DNA of 64,000 bases, from positions 10,743,914 through 10,807,913 of the forward strand of contig OZ025216.1 in the NCBI GenBank assembly GCA_964019055.1, given 5' to 3'. Origin of the DNA: Anthopleura xanthogrammica. Its lineage: Eukaryota; Cnidaria; Anthozoa; Actiniaria; Actiniidae. Both the position numbers and the translations under genes were made by a program. The notes below the pieces were generated by a model that did not search any database, had not been told where the DNA came from, and saw only the letters and a program-made list of their open reading frames with translations. Position 1 is the stretch's first letter, and every line of letters begins with the position of its first letter. Positions 1-27,300 of the stretch are shown here, one piece after another.

Positions 1-1949
1 TGTGCATGCCTTCTTATAGAAATAAGTCAGAAGTCTCATTTTCCGACTTAATTTGAGTTTCCGCGTTGCATGCATTGTTGGGAATAAATATAATTGTAGA
101 AACGAAAAATACAAACAAAAACAAAACAAAAAAAGAAAGAAAATCGTTAAACATGTAAAGTAAATTATGGAGATGTTACCGTTGCTCAAATCAAATCAAA
201 TCAAATCAAATCAAATTTATTGCTCGTTGCTATGTCCCACAAGCTCTACAAATTAGCTAGAATATCTCAGAATTTTAAACTCTGATCGCGGAAAATTGAT
301 TATAAATTGTTTCAATTGTTTACTGTGAAAATAAAAGAAAATTTCCTCGTAATCCTTGAAGTACTCTTTAAAACAGATACTGTGTAGTTGTTTCTGGGGG
401 AGCTTTAGAACCCCCCCCCCCCCCCCCCCTCCAATTTTCTTCCTTTTAATTCAACTGAGACTAGAACTGGTGCAACGATCAGATGGTTGGCTATTGTCTG
501 AGTCGGGACCATGAATTCCCCGGCTTTCACCCTATTCTTTTTTAATCGTTCAGGAAAAGGACATTCTTAAAATATTTTTTTAAATTCAACAGGAAAACAC
601 ACTAGCGATCCCCTACCGGCTTTGTAAAACAGTCGATTGTTCTAACTACCTTCGCTTCATGCTTTCCAAAAATTACACATGTAGAAACGGATGACAACCG
701 GATTTAACGACATTTCACATTTCTCGCTCCTTGCAGACGGAAACGGCCAGCCAGTGCCTCCCACAGGCTAAACATTCCCGTACAACATATGTTTATCTAT
801 TTGCTTTTTGGATGGATTTTACTCATGTGTTTGATCAATTTATTTTATGAGATCAATGAGATGATTTATCTGTTTTCTAGTTTTGGAATGATCATTTCGA
901 GTGAGCTAGAATATCTTACTACCACACGTACTTTTCATGAAGTCACGCAGATAAATGCCGGGAATATTTCACAGTCTTTCGCTAGCTGACGACTCAAACA
1001 CAGAATGACCTGAAAAATATTTTCAGGATAAGCAAAGAATAAAAAGAGAGGAAATAGAGAGGGATGAAAAAAAACTTAAAGAATCATGCAGTCTATCACG
1101 CTTAATTTTTACCTTATGCAAATAATAATAAAAAAAAATCCTTTTAAAGCACCGACTTAGACATTTTGGTATTGTTTCCATAGAAACGCGAAAATGACTT
1201 CGGGAAGAGTAACTTTTGATATTGCGTGTACAAGACGTTTGTCATGTGTGTTCTAGACTCTATTATGAGAATTAAAAGAAGAGGAATGGCTTATCATTTA
1301 GATTTTTTTAAAAGGCAGGTACGTGGTAGGAATGTCGACACGACGTGACTTATATATAAAGTCATTCCAACATCAGGTCACGTTCAACACTCAGGTACAT
1401 AAGTCCCTTGTCCATTGCTTTCACTTCAAAAGATAAAACGCTCGCTTTGTACGCGCTACAAGAATTTGATTTTCAAAGTTTATAATTGTGTATTTTTACG
1501 ACTGTTTCCAAATATTTTTGTGTACAGCACCTTCGGAAAGGAATCGGAAAAATTCGGCGTTGTTCGGTGACGTGTCGGCAGCAAGGTACGTCATGTAAGA
1601 GTTCTCGTGAAACGTCGTACAACTTCGCATAAAATTTTAATCTCACCGCTGGCTTGACGTTGTCGTTTACCACCATCTTGGCTTTGAAATCTCCATCCTT
1701 ACCATCTACAAGAATCCTTGGACAAACAGTCCATTTTATAAGCAAAAGAAATATATCGAACTTTAGTTTATACCTAGCTTGAGGTCTTTGTGAGGAAATA
1801 TTTCAAATACGGGCATCGTTTGGTTGTAGAACATTACTGGATTTGCCGCCCTTTCCGCCATTGCTGGCGAGTCGCACAAAACTACTACGTTGCAGGCACA
1901 TTAAGATTTAGGCTTTTCTTACTTATTTCCTTCATGACTGCCTATCCAG
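1..1949. other. PRRC2 upstream region with possible promoter and non-coding first exon
   Basis: No protein-coding gene is supported here. A short TCAAA pentamer repeat lies at about 185-218 and a run of 19 C at 411-429. A TATA-like stretch (tatatataaa) is at 1351-1360. A strong donor-like site (gcaag then gtacgt) follows at 1585/1586. A pyrimidine-rich acceptor ending in cctatccag at 1941-1949 lies directly before the PRRC2 start codon. Together these suggest a non-coding first exon of roughly 1385-1585 spliced to position 1950, but this is an inference. The 90-codon minus-strand frame at 1473-1745 has no recognisable domain and overlaps this proposed leader. Confidence 0.35.
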
Positions 1950-1950
1950 A

Positions 1951-17186
<15,236 letters not shown>

Positions 17187-18049
17187 AGCATTAAAAAATG
17201 TCGTCTTGACAGAACTAAACACAAAAACAGTAGCTTTACTGTTTCAACTACTGTCTTGCCCCGATGACAGTTAGTTTTTGCTCTAATTTAACGAGTTTCG
17301 GAATAATAAATATGGTGTGCCTTCAAATCAGAATTACATATTTGTTCGTTCATTCTTAATAATTTGGGATCTTTTGTAAAACAGTTAGTTTAGATGATTA
17401 CTTCTTTCCAGAATTTTGAGGCTGGAAAATTCAGTAATAATCAAGTGTTGTACAAAGATTTGTAATAATGATAATTTATTAGTCATCTATTGGACACCTA
17501 AACGAAAAAGTGAAAGATTTTTTCGATATTGATTTGCTCAAGAGCTTGTAAAATTTGTAAGTTACCTTTTGAAGAAGATTAAAGGCGACTACTGAGTGAC
17601 ATGAATCTGTTTTCTGTCTTGTACTCTAAAGCTTACAATTACACACTGCCGTATTTCCCGCACTGCTCGCATTTGGTGCGCAATAAAACTAGACAATCAG
17701 AACAAGGCATATTCTATCGGAAAAATTGTCATTGCTGAAGATTTTATATCACCCATAATGCATTTCGGGCTTGGTATGCAAGAAGCAACAAAACCTTCAC
17801 CAAACTTTTTTGAAAGGACACAGTTATCCCTTATCCGGACCGACTTTAGGACGGTAAATATGCACTTATTTATTTTACAAAAGTGTTTGTATATTGTTGC
17901 ATTGTGCATTTTTTTACTTTACCGTTGGTATTTGTGAATCAGTTTTGCCATCGAAATGAGGCTGCGTGAATGAATCTGTAGTCAATGACAGCGGTATTTT
18001 ACGAATTCGAAAAAGGTCTATTTGATAAGTAGTAGCAAAATGACGGAAA

Positions 18050-18177
18050 TGGTCTATAGATCCCTCGCATGTGACGTCGAAACAGAACTGAGAATTTCAA
18101 TCTCTTGAGAATTGGAAACCTATTGTTCTGTGTGCTCCAAATTGAGCTGCATTCCAACTTACGGCCAGGGTCTATCA
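18050..18177. repeat. Degraded copy of palindromic repeat family P1
   Basis: Contains the signature arm ctattgttctg..ctccaaattgagctgcatt found intact near 26960, 55090 and 63080, with a decayed left arm. Ends resemble the family termini (tctatagatccc / gggtctatca). Confidence 0.5.
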
Positions 18178-19049
18178 CTAGTAAGGTCCTCGGCCTCGAT
18201 CCGTATGCAGTTTTTCCCTATCCGTCCTGGCCTGTAAATAATCTCTATATTTTTAGAACACTAGTTCTTAGTTACATATAGGCAAATCTTAATTAGTTTT
18301 CTTGGAAAATGCATGCAAGGCCAAATAATAGAGTGCATGGGACATGACTAAAACTAGCCGAGATCATACACCATGCATGCACATATCACGAATATTGCTA
18401 TCACGTTTCTTTTTATGTCTTTTCCGATTATTAAAGGAATTATGGGTCACTATTTTTGGTTAGCATTTTTCGAGCATTTTCAAAGTATACAATGTAGACT
18501 TTTCTTGATGATTGAAATAAAATTCCGCCATCAGTCCGACTAGCATTTGCGATTAATCTAAAGAAAGAAGAACTCGTATTTCATAAATTCTCTTGGCAGA
18601 ATAATGGGAAATGCTAATCAAAATACGATGTCAAATCCTCAATTCTGATTGGTTTACCTTGAGTTTGTTTGAAGGTCAACTCAGCTGTATTGCATGACTT
18701 TAAAAATAGCCGCGAGAAAGCCACACGTCACATTTTTTATTTGCTTACAGGCAGTTTCCAAGGAAACAAATATTGGCTATGTACCGCTATTACAAAAATA
18801 GTTGAAGGGGCAAACGGGTAAAATAACCAAGTAAAATGATTTTCAATTTTCAAGTGAAAATTTACAAGATTAACGAACCATTCTATATACTCGCCATCGA
18901 AGGTATTCGCTGAGTGATGCAGGCATTGTTTAGGTATGAATGGGAAGAAATTTTTTTGGCCCCACAGTTCCTTTCGGTCGTACAATCGCCAATCACCGCA
19001 GTAGCTTTTTGCCGTTCGCCCCTTCAACCTTTTTGAACTAGCTGTACGC

Positions 19050-19505
19050 CACTTCCTTTCTAAGAAATTCCGTAGGTAGAATTTTATCGAGAAATGTATT
19101 TTTGACGAAAGGGAAAGTGATTAAATATGGCCGAGACACATGCATCACATTTTATTGTTAGTTTCCATCTTATGAAGTAAGAGAGCACATCTTAGTGCGC
19201 TTTGATAATTAGTTGAAAATCTATTTTAGCCCCGCGCTCAGCCTAAAATATTTCATCATGGGATATATTCTTGATAAAAAAAAAAAAAAAAAATTTTTTA
19301 ATTATTTTCATGGGGATACACCTATGTATGAGAGATGTGCTCTCTTACTTCATTCTCTCTTGCTTGCATGCACTTTTCGAGAAAACTAAGATTGATGTGC
19401 AATATATATTTAAGAGGAGAAATGGGTTAACTTGCTTTCTAAGAAGTCACGTGAATGAAAAAATTAAGAGAGCTAGGATTTTACTGAGAAATGCTTTTTT
19501 GACGA
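19050..19505. repeat. Composite direct and inverted repeats
   Basis: tttctaagaa..gagaaatgtatttttgacgaa near 19058-19108 recurs in the same orientation as tttctaagaa..gagaaatgcttttttgacgaa near 19437-19506. Between them, atgaagtaagagagcacatct (from about 19174) is matched inverted by agatgtgctctcttacttca (about 19332-19352). A poly(A/T) tract lies at 19275-19300. This looks like remnants of one or two mobile elements. Confidence 0.5.
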
Positions 19506-19790
19506 AGGGCATATATCCATGATCGTCATGAAATAACGTCTTTACTCATCATGATATGATGTGTTTCATCGGTCGCCCTACGCAAGGGGTAGCCAAATAA
19601 GACTTAATGACGCGCGAAAATCATAACAAGTAGCCACTAGGCAGAATTGCGCATGATCCGATATTCACCTGAAGTCTTTCAATCCCGAGACTCTATCTAT
19701 TTAAATAGCAGTGAAAAGCCGCGTCTTTCACTTGCTTGGAGCTTTTCAACTTGCAACTCGACCAAAGCCAAGTCACTCGACAAAACCAAA

Positions 19791-20006
19791 ATGGTGAACA
19801 CCGAAAGCAACACTATAACACCGGAACAACTAAAACAGCGCAGGAATGCAGTAACAACTATTCCAAAGCTTGAAAAAAAGGGAATTGAGGAGAAGAAAAG
19901 GAATGACGAAGAGTTGGCCCTTCCTCGACGGGAAGCGCTTTGTAGCACCACCGATAACTTCGTTGGCGAGAGACGAACAGTTCGCGTTCTGCTCAAGAAA
20001 TTTTAG
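19791..20006 (+). CDS. Candidate small intronless gene of unknown function, 71 aa
   Basis: I do not recognise this protein. The case for a transcription unit is arrangement. A TATA-like tatttaaata lies at 19698-19707, about 84 bp before an ATG in good context (ccaaaATGg), and an AATAAA follows at 20627. The peptide is hydrophilic, with a Lys/Glu-rich middle (KLEKKGIEEKKRNDEE). Its last residues run into a degenerate tandem array of about 60 bp units, and the +1 frame stays open through that array to 20304. It may be a real short protein, a frameshifted remnant of a longer repeat protein, or a non-coding RNA. Upstream in-frame ATGs at 19647 and 19653 lie before the TATA-like box and are not preferred. 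Confidence 0.25.
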   Translation: MVNTESNTITPEQLKQRRNAVTTIPKLEKKGIEEKKRNDEELALPRREALCSTTDNFVGERRTVRVLLKKF

Positions 20007-20430
20007 ACTTGGTCATGCACTGATTTTGCCCGACAATGAAGATACAAGAATGAAGATACGGGTCGTTTTTTCTGCGACAGAAGCTCACGGACCCTTGACT
20101 GACATTCTCCAAGAATGGAGAAACAAGACAATTCGTATTTTGCTGCAAAGCTCCGAGAACCTTAATTTACTGATTACGAAAAGACGAGGCAGTACGTATT
20201 TTCTGCGAAAGCCCCTGGACCTGATTTTGCCCAACAATAAATCAAGACGGTTCGCGTTTTCTACGAACGCTCCTGGAATGAAGAATGAAGAGACGAGACG
20301 GTGAACTGAATTTTTTGTTTTTGCAAAAAGCTGCGGCCGTCGATCACTGCTGGCTGATTTTCTCCAGAAATTGGACACAAAATTATTCGCGCTTTGCGCA
20401 AATCATAAAGACAGCAAAACCGTCGATAAG
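19970..20430 (+). repeat. Degenerate tandem repeat, about 60-bp unit
   Basis: Recurring elements are gacgag/aagacggttcgcgttttct, gcgaaagcccctggacctga and ttttgcccgacaatgaag. They appear in order around 19973, 20055, 20120, 20180, 20235 and 20290, with decayed traces to 20400. In the frame of 19870-20304 the units read as related peptides such as IRVVFSATEAHGPLTDIL and STYFLRKPLDLILPNNK. Confidence 0.5.
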
Positions 20431-21306
20431 CTTACTTGACCAAAAAGTCAGGATCGATGTCATTGATCTTTGACAAAGGAAATTCGAAATAGATTGCAGA
20501 ACATTATAATAACTAAAATCATGTTAGAAACACAAACTTTGACAAAGTGAACATCACTATTACTATGACATTTATCATGTATAGCTTTTTCTAATTTTCT
20601 CCTTCTATGTATAGACGATTTTTTGAAATAAAAGAAAAACAAAAAAAAATGTCTCGGTCATTGTTTCCCAGTCAACAATCCGTTGCTATGGTGATTCTTA
20701 GCCTGGTGCTGATAGGCTCACGAAAAACTCGTGCACTGCAGCACGGTGATTGGCTGATCATCATAGACCTTTTCTGAGATAACGAACACGGTGCATTGTG
20801 GTCTAGCTTCGGTAAAAACATATTTTGTTCATCATGCCTTGTTTTTACTAAAGCTAGACCAGTACGCTCTTGTTGTGTGAAAAAGCCACATCAAGATTCC
20901 AGGGCGGTGGAAGGAACTAAAAAGCGGGGGGCTAAAATCGCCGAAGCAAAAAAAACTGTAATTTGCAAGTTTGGGGAATAGAAATTTGCCCAAAAAATTA
21001 GGGAGCTCTTACCCCCTTGCGAACCCATGTAGGTAACCAAAAGATTTTGTAGTGGGGCAAGGCCCCCAATCAAAATTATTGGAAACCCCCTCCCCCCTGA
21101 AATTGTGTTCAACTTTCCGATTTATTATCTACCTCTCTACCTCGGTACTTTATAAACCGCTGTTTGGGTTGCCTGTGGTTTTAAAATGAGCTTGTGGGAT
21201 ACCTGTGGTAGGCTTCAACTCCAGCTTCCTCCAACACCGGCTTTTTCAACAGCCAAAATATCTTTAATTTTCAGTGAAAAAACTGCAAAATTTGCTTCTC
21301 TCAGTA
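20431..21306. other. Spacer upstream of QTRT2
   Basis: Contains the AATAAA at 20627 that would end the small unit to the left, then low-copy-looking AT-rich DNA. No convincing coding block. The QTRT2 promoter should lie in the last few hundred bases, but no clear TATA box is seen. Confidence 0.5.
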
Positions 21307-24300
21307 ATGGAATTAAAGGTGAACTACCAGAGTGGTGGTTGTCGCTCAGGCGAGCTCCAAATTGAGAGAATTCCCTTTGAAACACCGATGTTCTTGTTGT
21401 ACACACGATCAGGCGCCATACCACACGTCGCCATATGGAACGATCTACTCGAACATAACTATTCTGCACCAATACAACTAACACTACCAACACTGTGAGT
21501 ATAAATAATCTTATATTAACTTAAAATTAATGTCCATAAATAAGTTTAAAGAGAGATTTGAATTCATTTTTGTCAGCCAAGTTTATGGTTGTGCTCTTAC
21601 ATCCCCTCACATGTAATCCAAAAAAAATTATTATTTCAATCAAATAAAGTTTCAAATTAAGGTTTCTCTTCTTTTTTCTGCATAAAAAAGATTTCTAAGT
21701 AGTGCTATTGCGAAAACATGTTGGTTAGAAAAATTAGGAGTTTGGAAAAAAGATTAGTCGACCGCGAAGGGACTCGAACCCCCAATCTTCTGATTCGAAG
21801 TCAGACGCCTTATCCATTAGGCCACGCGGCCATCCGTCTGAAACAAAGGCTTTTTTTTTTATATATACAATGAACTGATTTATCTGCTTTTTGCTTTTTC
21901 CTATATTGTCTACCAATTTTGAAAAATCAACGTTATTTTAATCTAGAGTAGATCAGCCAAGCCTTGAATTGGTCAAAGGACTTGATGAAGGTATTCATTC
22001 ATTTATTGGCGAAAAGGTTAGTACACAGGGTACCCAAAGGAAGTAAATTAACTTTGCGCATTTGGTCATATTTCAAATGTTAGAATGCGCAATATAAGTA
22101 TTAAACATTATTATTAGTAATAAATTTCGCTACGCATGGATACATGCGCAAAAATTAATTTTATCTTTTATCTTTGATAAAAAACTACCTTGTCAAATAA
22201 AAATTTTCAATTAAGTGACCCTCCCAATGCCAATTACATTAATCATTGATTATTTCTTTAAATAGAAATATCGAATTTAATGACAATTTAATGGTAATTA
22301 TAAAGCCAAGGATAAAAGAAATATTTATCCAGATAAACTGAATATTTATTAGCAGAAATTATTATACAAGATTTAAAACCAAGAAAAGCATACCCAACTA
22401 ACGCGAGCTATTTACAGTTGCTACGTTACGTAGAATTTGGAAATATAAAATTATGGATGATTTATTAAATGAAATCGCCGAAAAATCTAAGTGACTTATT
22501 AGGATTCGATTTCCCCCCCCCCCCCCCCCCCCCCCCCCCACAAAATCGTGAAATGTAAGTGTGGTGAAATACGCGAAATTAACGTGTCTTGAAAATTTCA
22601 TGTAATGAGGGGCTTTCCAACAACAAAAAATGACTATGGATGCTGGCCCGGATGGAGGGCAGGCAAGAACAAAGGCAGCCGAGCGGTCAGAAAAGCGGGG
22701 CTAACAGACCAATTTCGAGATGCGCGAGCGCTTTCAAAAATATCGCAGGCGCAGACATGAAAAGGAGGCATATTCGGGCAAGATCGAGCGAACTATTGAC
22801 TCTGCCCAAAAATGCCTCGAGATCATGTCTGCGCCTGAGATATTTTTGAAAGCGCTCGCGCATCTCGAAAATGGTCTACTGATCACGACATTCTCGAGCT
22901 CGGATCCACCTGAAAGCATTCTCCTCTCTAGTAAACAATGTGCCTTTTTCAGACCCAAAAGACCCAAAAGACCCAAAATAGATCCTTTATAGCTCATTCA
23001 CTTTGATGCACTTGTTTTGCTATGTTTTTCTTGTCCACGTGTCCTTGCTTGTCTAATTACATTACTTTCGTTACGAAATGCGCAGTTAAATTATATTCGA
23101 AAGGGGGTGTTGCACTCCTCTAGCTTTGCAAAGTGGGGAGGTGTTAGGGCCCTGGCACACACCCCTCTCCCCAGCTCAGCTAACTATGAAGGTTCAGAGC
23201 AGTTTTTGTATGACTATGAACAACATACGACACGGACCGTGCCTTGCCTCAGTTGACCTTGTCAGTGCCGTGCCGTGTTTGAAAGCATTCGAAACATGGT
23301 GCAGCGTCTGCGCCGCGCCGCGCCATAACCGTGCCGTGCCATAACCGTGCCGTGCGCCGTGACTTTTCACACTCATACCGGTACGAAATCTGCTCTAAAT
23401 TAACTTTCATGTGTTGTTTTTTCTTTAAGACTTTAAGTGTTCTGACCGTCCAAGATCCTGCATCAGATCCACCCAGTGGTTACAATGAAGATAAGTCTGT
23501 ATCTGTATGGAACGCTGGTGGTAGAAGAAAGGTATGGTTGCAGGCTGGTCAAAGGTCAATGTTTTCCCTTTCAGCTTTGCTCAATGTTGCCCCAGTTTAT
23601 ACCACATGGCAATTCCCCTGCGTATTGTATAAGCAGTAGACCCATTCAGTTTGGCTCGGTGTTGTCCCAGACCACATGACCACTCCCTTGAACATTGTAT
23701 AAACAATAGACCCATTCAGCTCGGCTCAATCTTGGCAAATGGTTTTAGAGTTCATTCCTTACCGGTGAACTGAATGTTAGCATCGATTACCTGTGCGCTG
23801 TAATTTAATTTATTTATTATACATAGACTTTGTCATAATAACATTAATTTTCCTTTTTTTGCAGATTGATGTTGCGCAGTTCAATTCTAGGATTCTCTCA
23901 TTCAGACCCAACGTCGTGGAATGTCTGTGTGACACGATTCCTTCTAAAGGACAAACACCGAAAAGGATCAAGAAATCAGTGGACAGGACTCTGAAATACC
24001 TGGACGAGATAATTACATTTAAAGAAGAAGATAAAGTAAATGCAAAGAAAGTTTAAGTTCTAAAATTAGCAGAACTAGACGTTCTCAGAGCGTGCACTCG
24101 GGCTTCCAAGAGCTAGAGGGTGCTCTTGTGTGCTGCGAGCCTTTATTATCATGAGATAGGTGCCAAACGCATGCGCCCTATAGACACAAATTTGCGATTT
24201 GTGACGAAATGGAAAAACGGCATTTTATAACTAGGGGTATTATTCACGAAGCCCGAGTAAATAACCTTAGCACATAGAATTTATAAAACAATTGCATTCA

Positions 24301-27300
24301 TTCTTTTGCACTTACTGTCTTTGTGCACTTACGGACGCCCTTTAAGACTATGAAATTTATCAGTTGATTTTTGCGGAGGGAAGAAAAACAGAAGAAAGAG
24401 GAGTAAAAAAAACAACGTACAAGAGAGAACCAAGAAGCAACTCTACTAACATACGACACTGAGCCCGGCGGCTTGACAATTTTTTTAAAATAAAGTTTTG
24501 TCTATTTTTATCGTAGGGCCTTGAAAACTGTAGTTTACTTGGAGTGATAGAGGGATCAGATTCGATATCAGAACGAATAAGATCCGCAAAGGAAACTGTA
24601 AGTCGACAAGTAGCAGGTCAGTGACGAACTATTCTATAAAATGTATTCTTTGAATTCATGTTCAAAATACTCACTTGATCTGCGTTTCGGAGGGGGCAAA
24701 CAAAATGGCGGCTTTTCAGATTTTTGCACCTCCTTCAAAATCCTGGATACGCCCCTGCACAACTGCTTGTTTAAAGGGTTAGGGTCACGTGACCTGTTAG
24801 TGCAAGCTATCCATTGTAAACTAGATATGATGTGTATTTTAGCGTTTATTTAATGTTTTTTTCTAAGGTTTTGTGTTGGAAGGATTCGATGGATCAGCAG
24901 ATGATTGGACAAACCTGTTGACAAGAACCGTGGTATGTATACCATCAAAAGACTGCCACAAAAATAGCTTTATGATTATAAAGAAAGCTAGATTAAAATG
25001 GTTGATTAGGATGGAAAACTTCTTGAGGTGGCGAAAGAGTTTGCACTGCTCCTGCATGGAATTCCTGGAAAACTCCTGGATTTTGGACTCCTTGAAATTT
25101 CTATAAATATTAGGTTAAATAGTCGGAAAACTAAACTCCTGCATTTTTTTACTTTCATTGAGTTCATTGATACAACAGTTCTAAAGCTACGGACACATGG
25201 TGCAACATTGCGGCAATATTACTGGCAATGTTGCTGAAGTAGGATCGTTTTCTATTACAACAACATTGCGTGCAACAACTTGCGTCGTGTGACTTGGTTT
25301 GCGACATTGATTGCCTGCAACCGTGTGTCCGTAGCTTAAAAGAGTTGGGGTTGAGCGCTCCTATGTCGCATGGGGGAATAAGAAACGGCCTTTGGGTAGA
25401 CAATTGTCGCAGTATCATATGAACAAATTTCGAGCGGCAGATTATCACCCGTGCAGTTTTCTCATTTGTTTCTGTAAATTGCATTTTTTTTCCCAGAGGT
25501 GAATGATATTGGCCGTTTTTCTGCCTGTGGTTTTCAATTTGTTTTAACAAATTAAAATTAAGATTAAAATCTTCTTTATTTTTTTATTTTCTTCTTTATT
25601 TTTTTTCTAGAGCGAGTTACCAGAGAACAAACCTCGTTTCATTCAAGGAATAAAAACACCAGGTATTCTGTCTGTAATCTCATTTCAAACATGTCATTTT
25701 CTTGAGAATATGACTCTTCGTTCAAGTTGTATCCATATTCATGTGTCTTCTCATGCGCAACCGTTAAACGAAGAAATGATACTCTAGGGAATGACACGTG
25801 GTCTGAAATGGGGAAACATTCACGCTCAAGCCTAACCTTTCATCTAGTCTTCATAACTTATTCACTCCTCGACTTTCTCTTCTTTACTTAGATGATATTA
25901 TAAAAGCTGTTGAATGTGGCATTGATGTCTTTGATTCCAGGTAAGACGTGGTTATACATGACGTCATCACCGCGATGTTGGTGTACGTCAGACTTCTGTG
26001 TACGTCGATAACATAAGCTTACTCTTACATGGTTATTAGAGTTGTTTTTTAACGACCTCAATCAAAAGTTTACTTACTCTGGCTGTTGTAAATTTAATAG
26101 TGAAATGAAAACATTAATAAAAGTAACCTTCGACAAACAATTTAGAAGAAATACTTAGGAAAGCCGAAGACGACAATGAAACGTCGTCTTCTTTCCTTAG
26201 TATTTCTCTTAAATTGAAATTATTCGAAATTCCGTCCCGTATCTGCGCCGCGCCGTAACCGTGCCATGTGCCGTGACTCTTCACACATATGAAATGTGCT
26301 CTAACTAGCTGCACACGGCTTGCGCAGCGCTTTCTTTTTTTTGTTCCTTTATTTATGTCCTTGTTTTCTCCTCAGTTTCCCTTACCAAGTAACTGATAGA
26401 GGCTGCGCCTTGATTTTTCCATCGCCAAACAAGAAGTTTAAACCAGAATCTGATCGCTTAGAAAGCTCTAGCATCAAGACTACCACAGCACCAGAAACAC
26501 AAAGCGAGAAGAACAAAGAAACAAAGAATGATAAAGAAGACGAAAATAAAAAAGATTTACCCAGCTCTACGAAGTACGAAATCAACCTACATGATACTAG
26601 GTATGATATTCACTTCCGTCTGGGGTTTTTACTTCCGGTTTTATGACGTCATGTCATTTGGCCAACAGTACGTCACTGTACTAAGATCTTTTCGTTTAGC
26701 AAGTAATTTGATACACTTTACTTTCTTTGCAGGTTTAATAACGATATGAGTTCTATAGACTCTTGTGGGTGCTACTGCTGTACAAGTCACTCACGGGCGT
26801 ATATTCACCATCTTCTTGCTACCAAGGAAATGCTTGCACAAGTTTTACTTATGATGTGAGTATATGTTAAGCACATCTAGAGACCCCGTTCACGTGACGT
26901 AAAAGCAGCTCAATTTGGAGGACAAAACAAAAGAATTTCAATCTCCTGAGAATGGGAACCTATTGTTTTGTCCTCCAAATTGAGCTGCATTCCGACGTGC
27001 TGCAAGGGAGCTATTTATGGTGCATTGACGCAATCACGTGAGCAAACAATAATTTTGTGAGTGGGGTAGGTTCAGCCGGCACCTTGGCTCTTAAATGGCT
27101 TTTTAATTCAATTGTAATATACTGCGCTTTCGCCTAGTTTGATTGGTTAAATCTCTCTAGCATTCAAATGGCTTCCGTAGCAATGTGATTGGATAAAACG
27201 CGCCTTCGTATGTATTGATTAGGTAACCCCTCCTTCACTCAAAAGGCTTTGTGATTGCCATTGTGATTTAATTAATGGAGTGCGCTATATTTATTTTTAT

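Larger units (their letters stand above)
17187..19690. other. PRRC2 3'UTR and repeat-rich spacer
   Basis: The PRRC2 3'UTR probably ends after AATAAA at 17305 or 17682. Beyond it is a degraded foldback repeat (18050-18177) and diverged direct and inverted repeats at 19050-19505. A 96-codon minus-strand frame lies at 18737-19027. It has no recognised domain and is not called as a gene. Confidence 0.6.
22017..23429 (+). other. QTRT2 intron 2, repeat-filled
   Basis: Holds a 27-nt poly-C tract (22513-22539), a foldback element (22706-22875) and a CG-rich repeat (about 23215-23390). No coding block is seen. The protein alignment across this intron is continuous, so no exon is missing. Confidence 0.6.

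Noticed and set aside
1473..1745. 90-codon minus-strand frame
   Set aside because: No domain, and overlaps a likely 5' leader of PRRC2 on the other strand.
18737..19027. 96-codon minus-strand frame
   Set aside because: No recognised domain, no splice or promoter context, in a repeat-rich spacer.
22398..22997. Frames with poly-Gly or matching sequences on both strands
   Set aside because: Poly-C tract and foldback element; the similarity of the plus and minus peptides is due to the inverted repeat.
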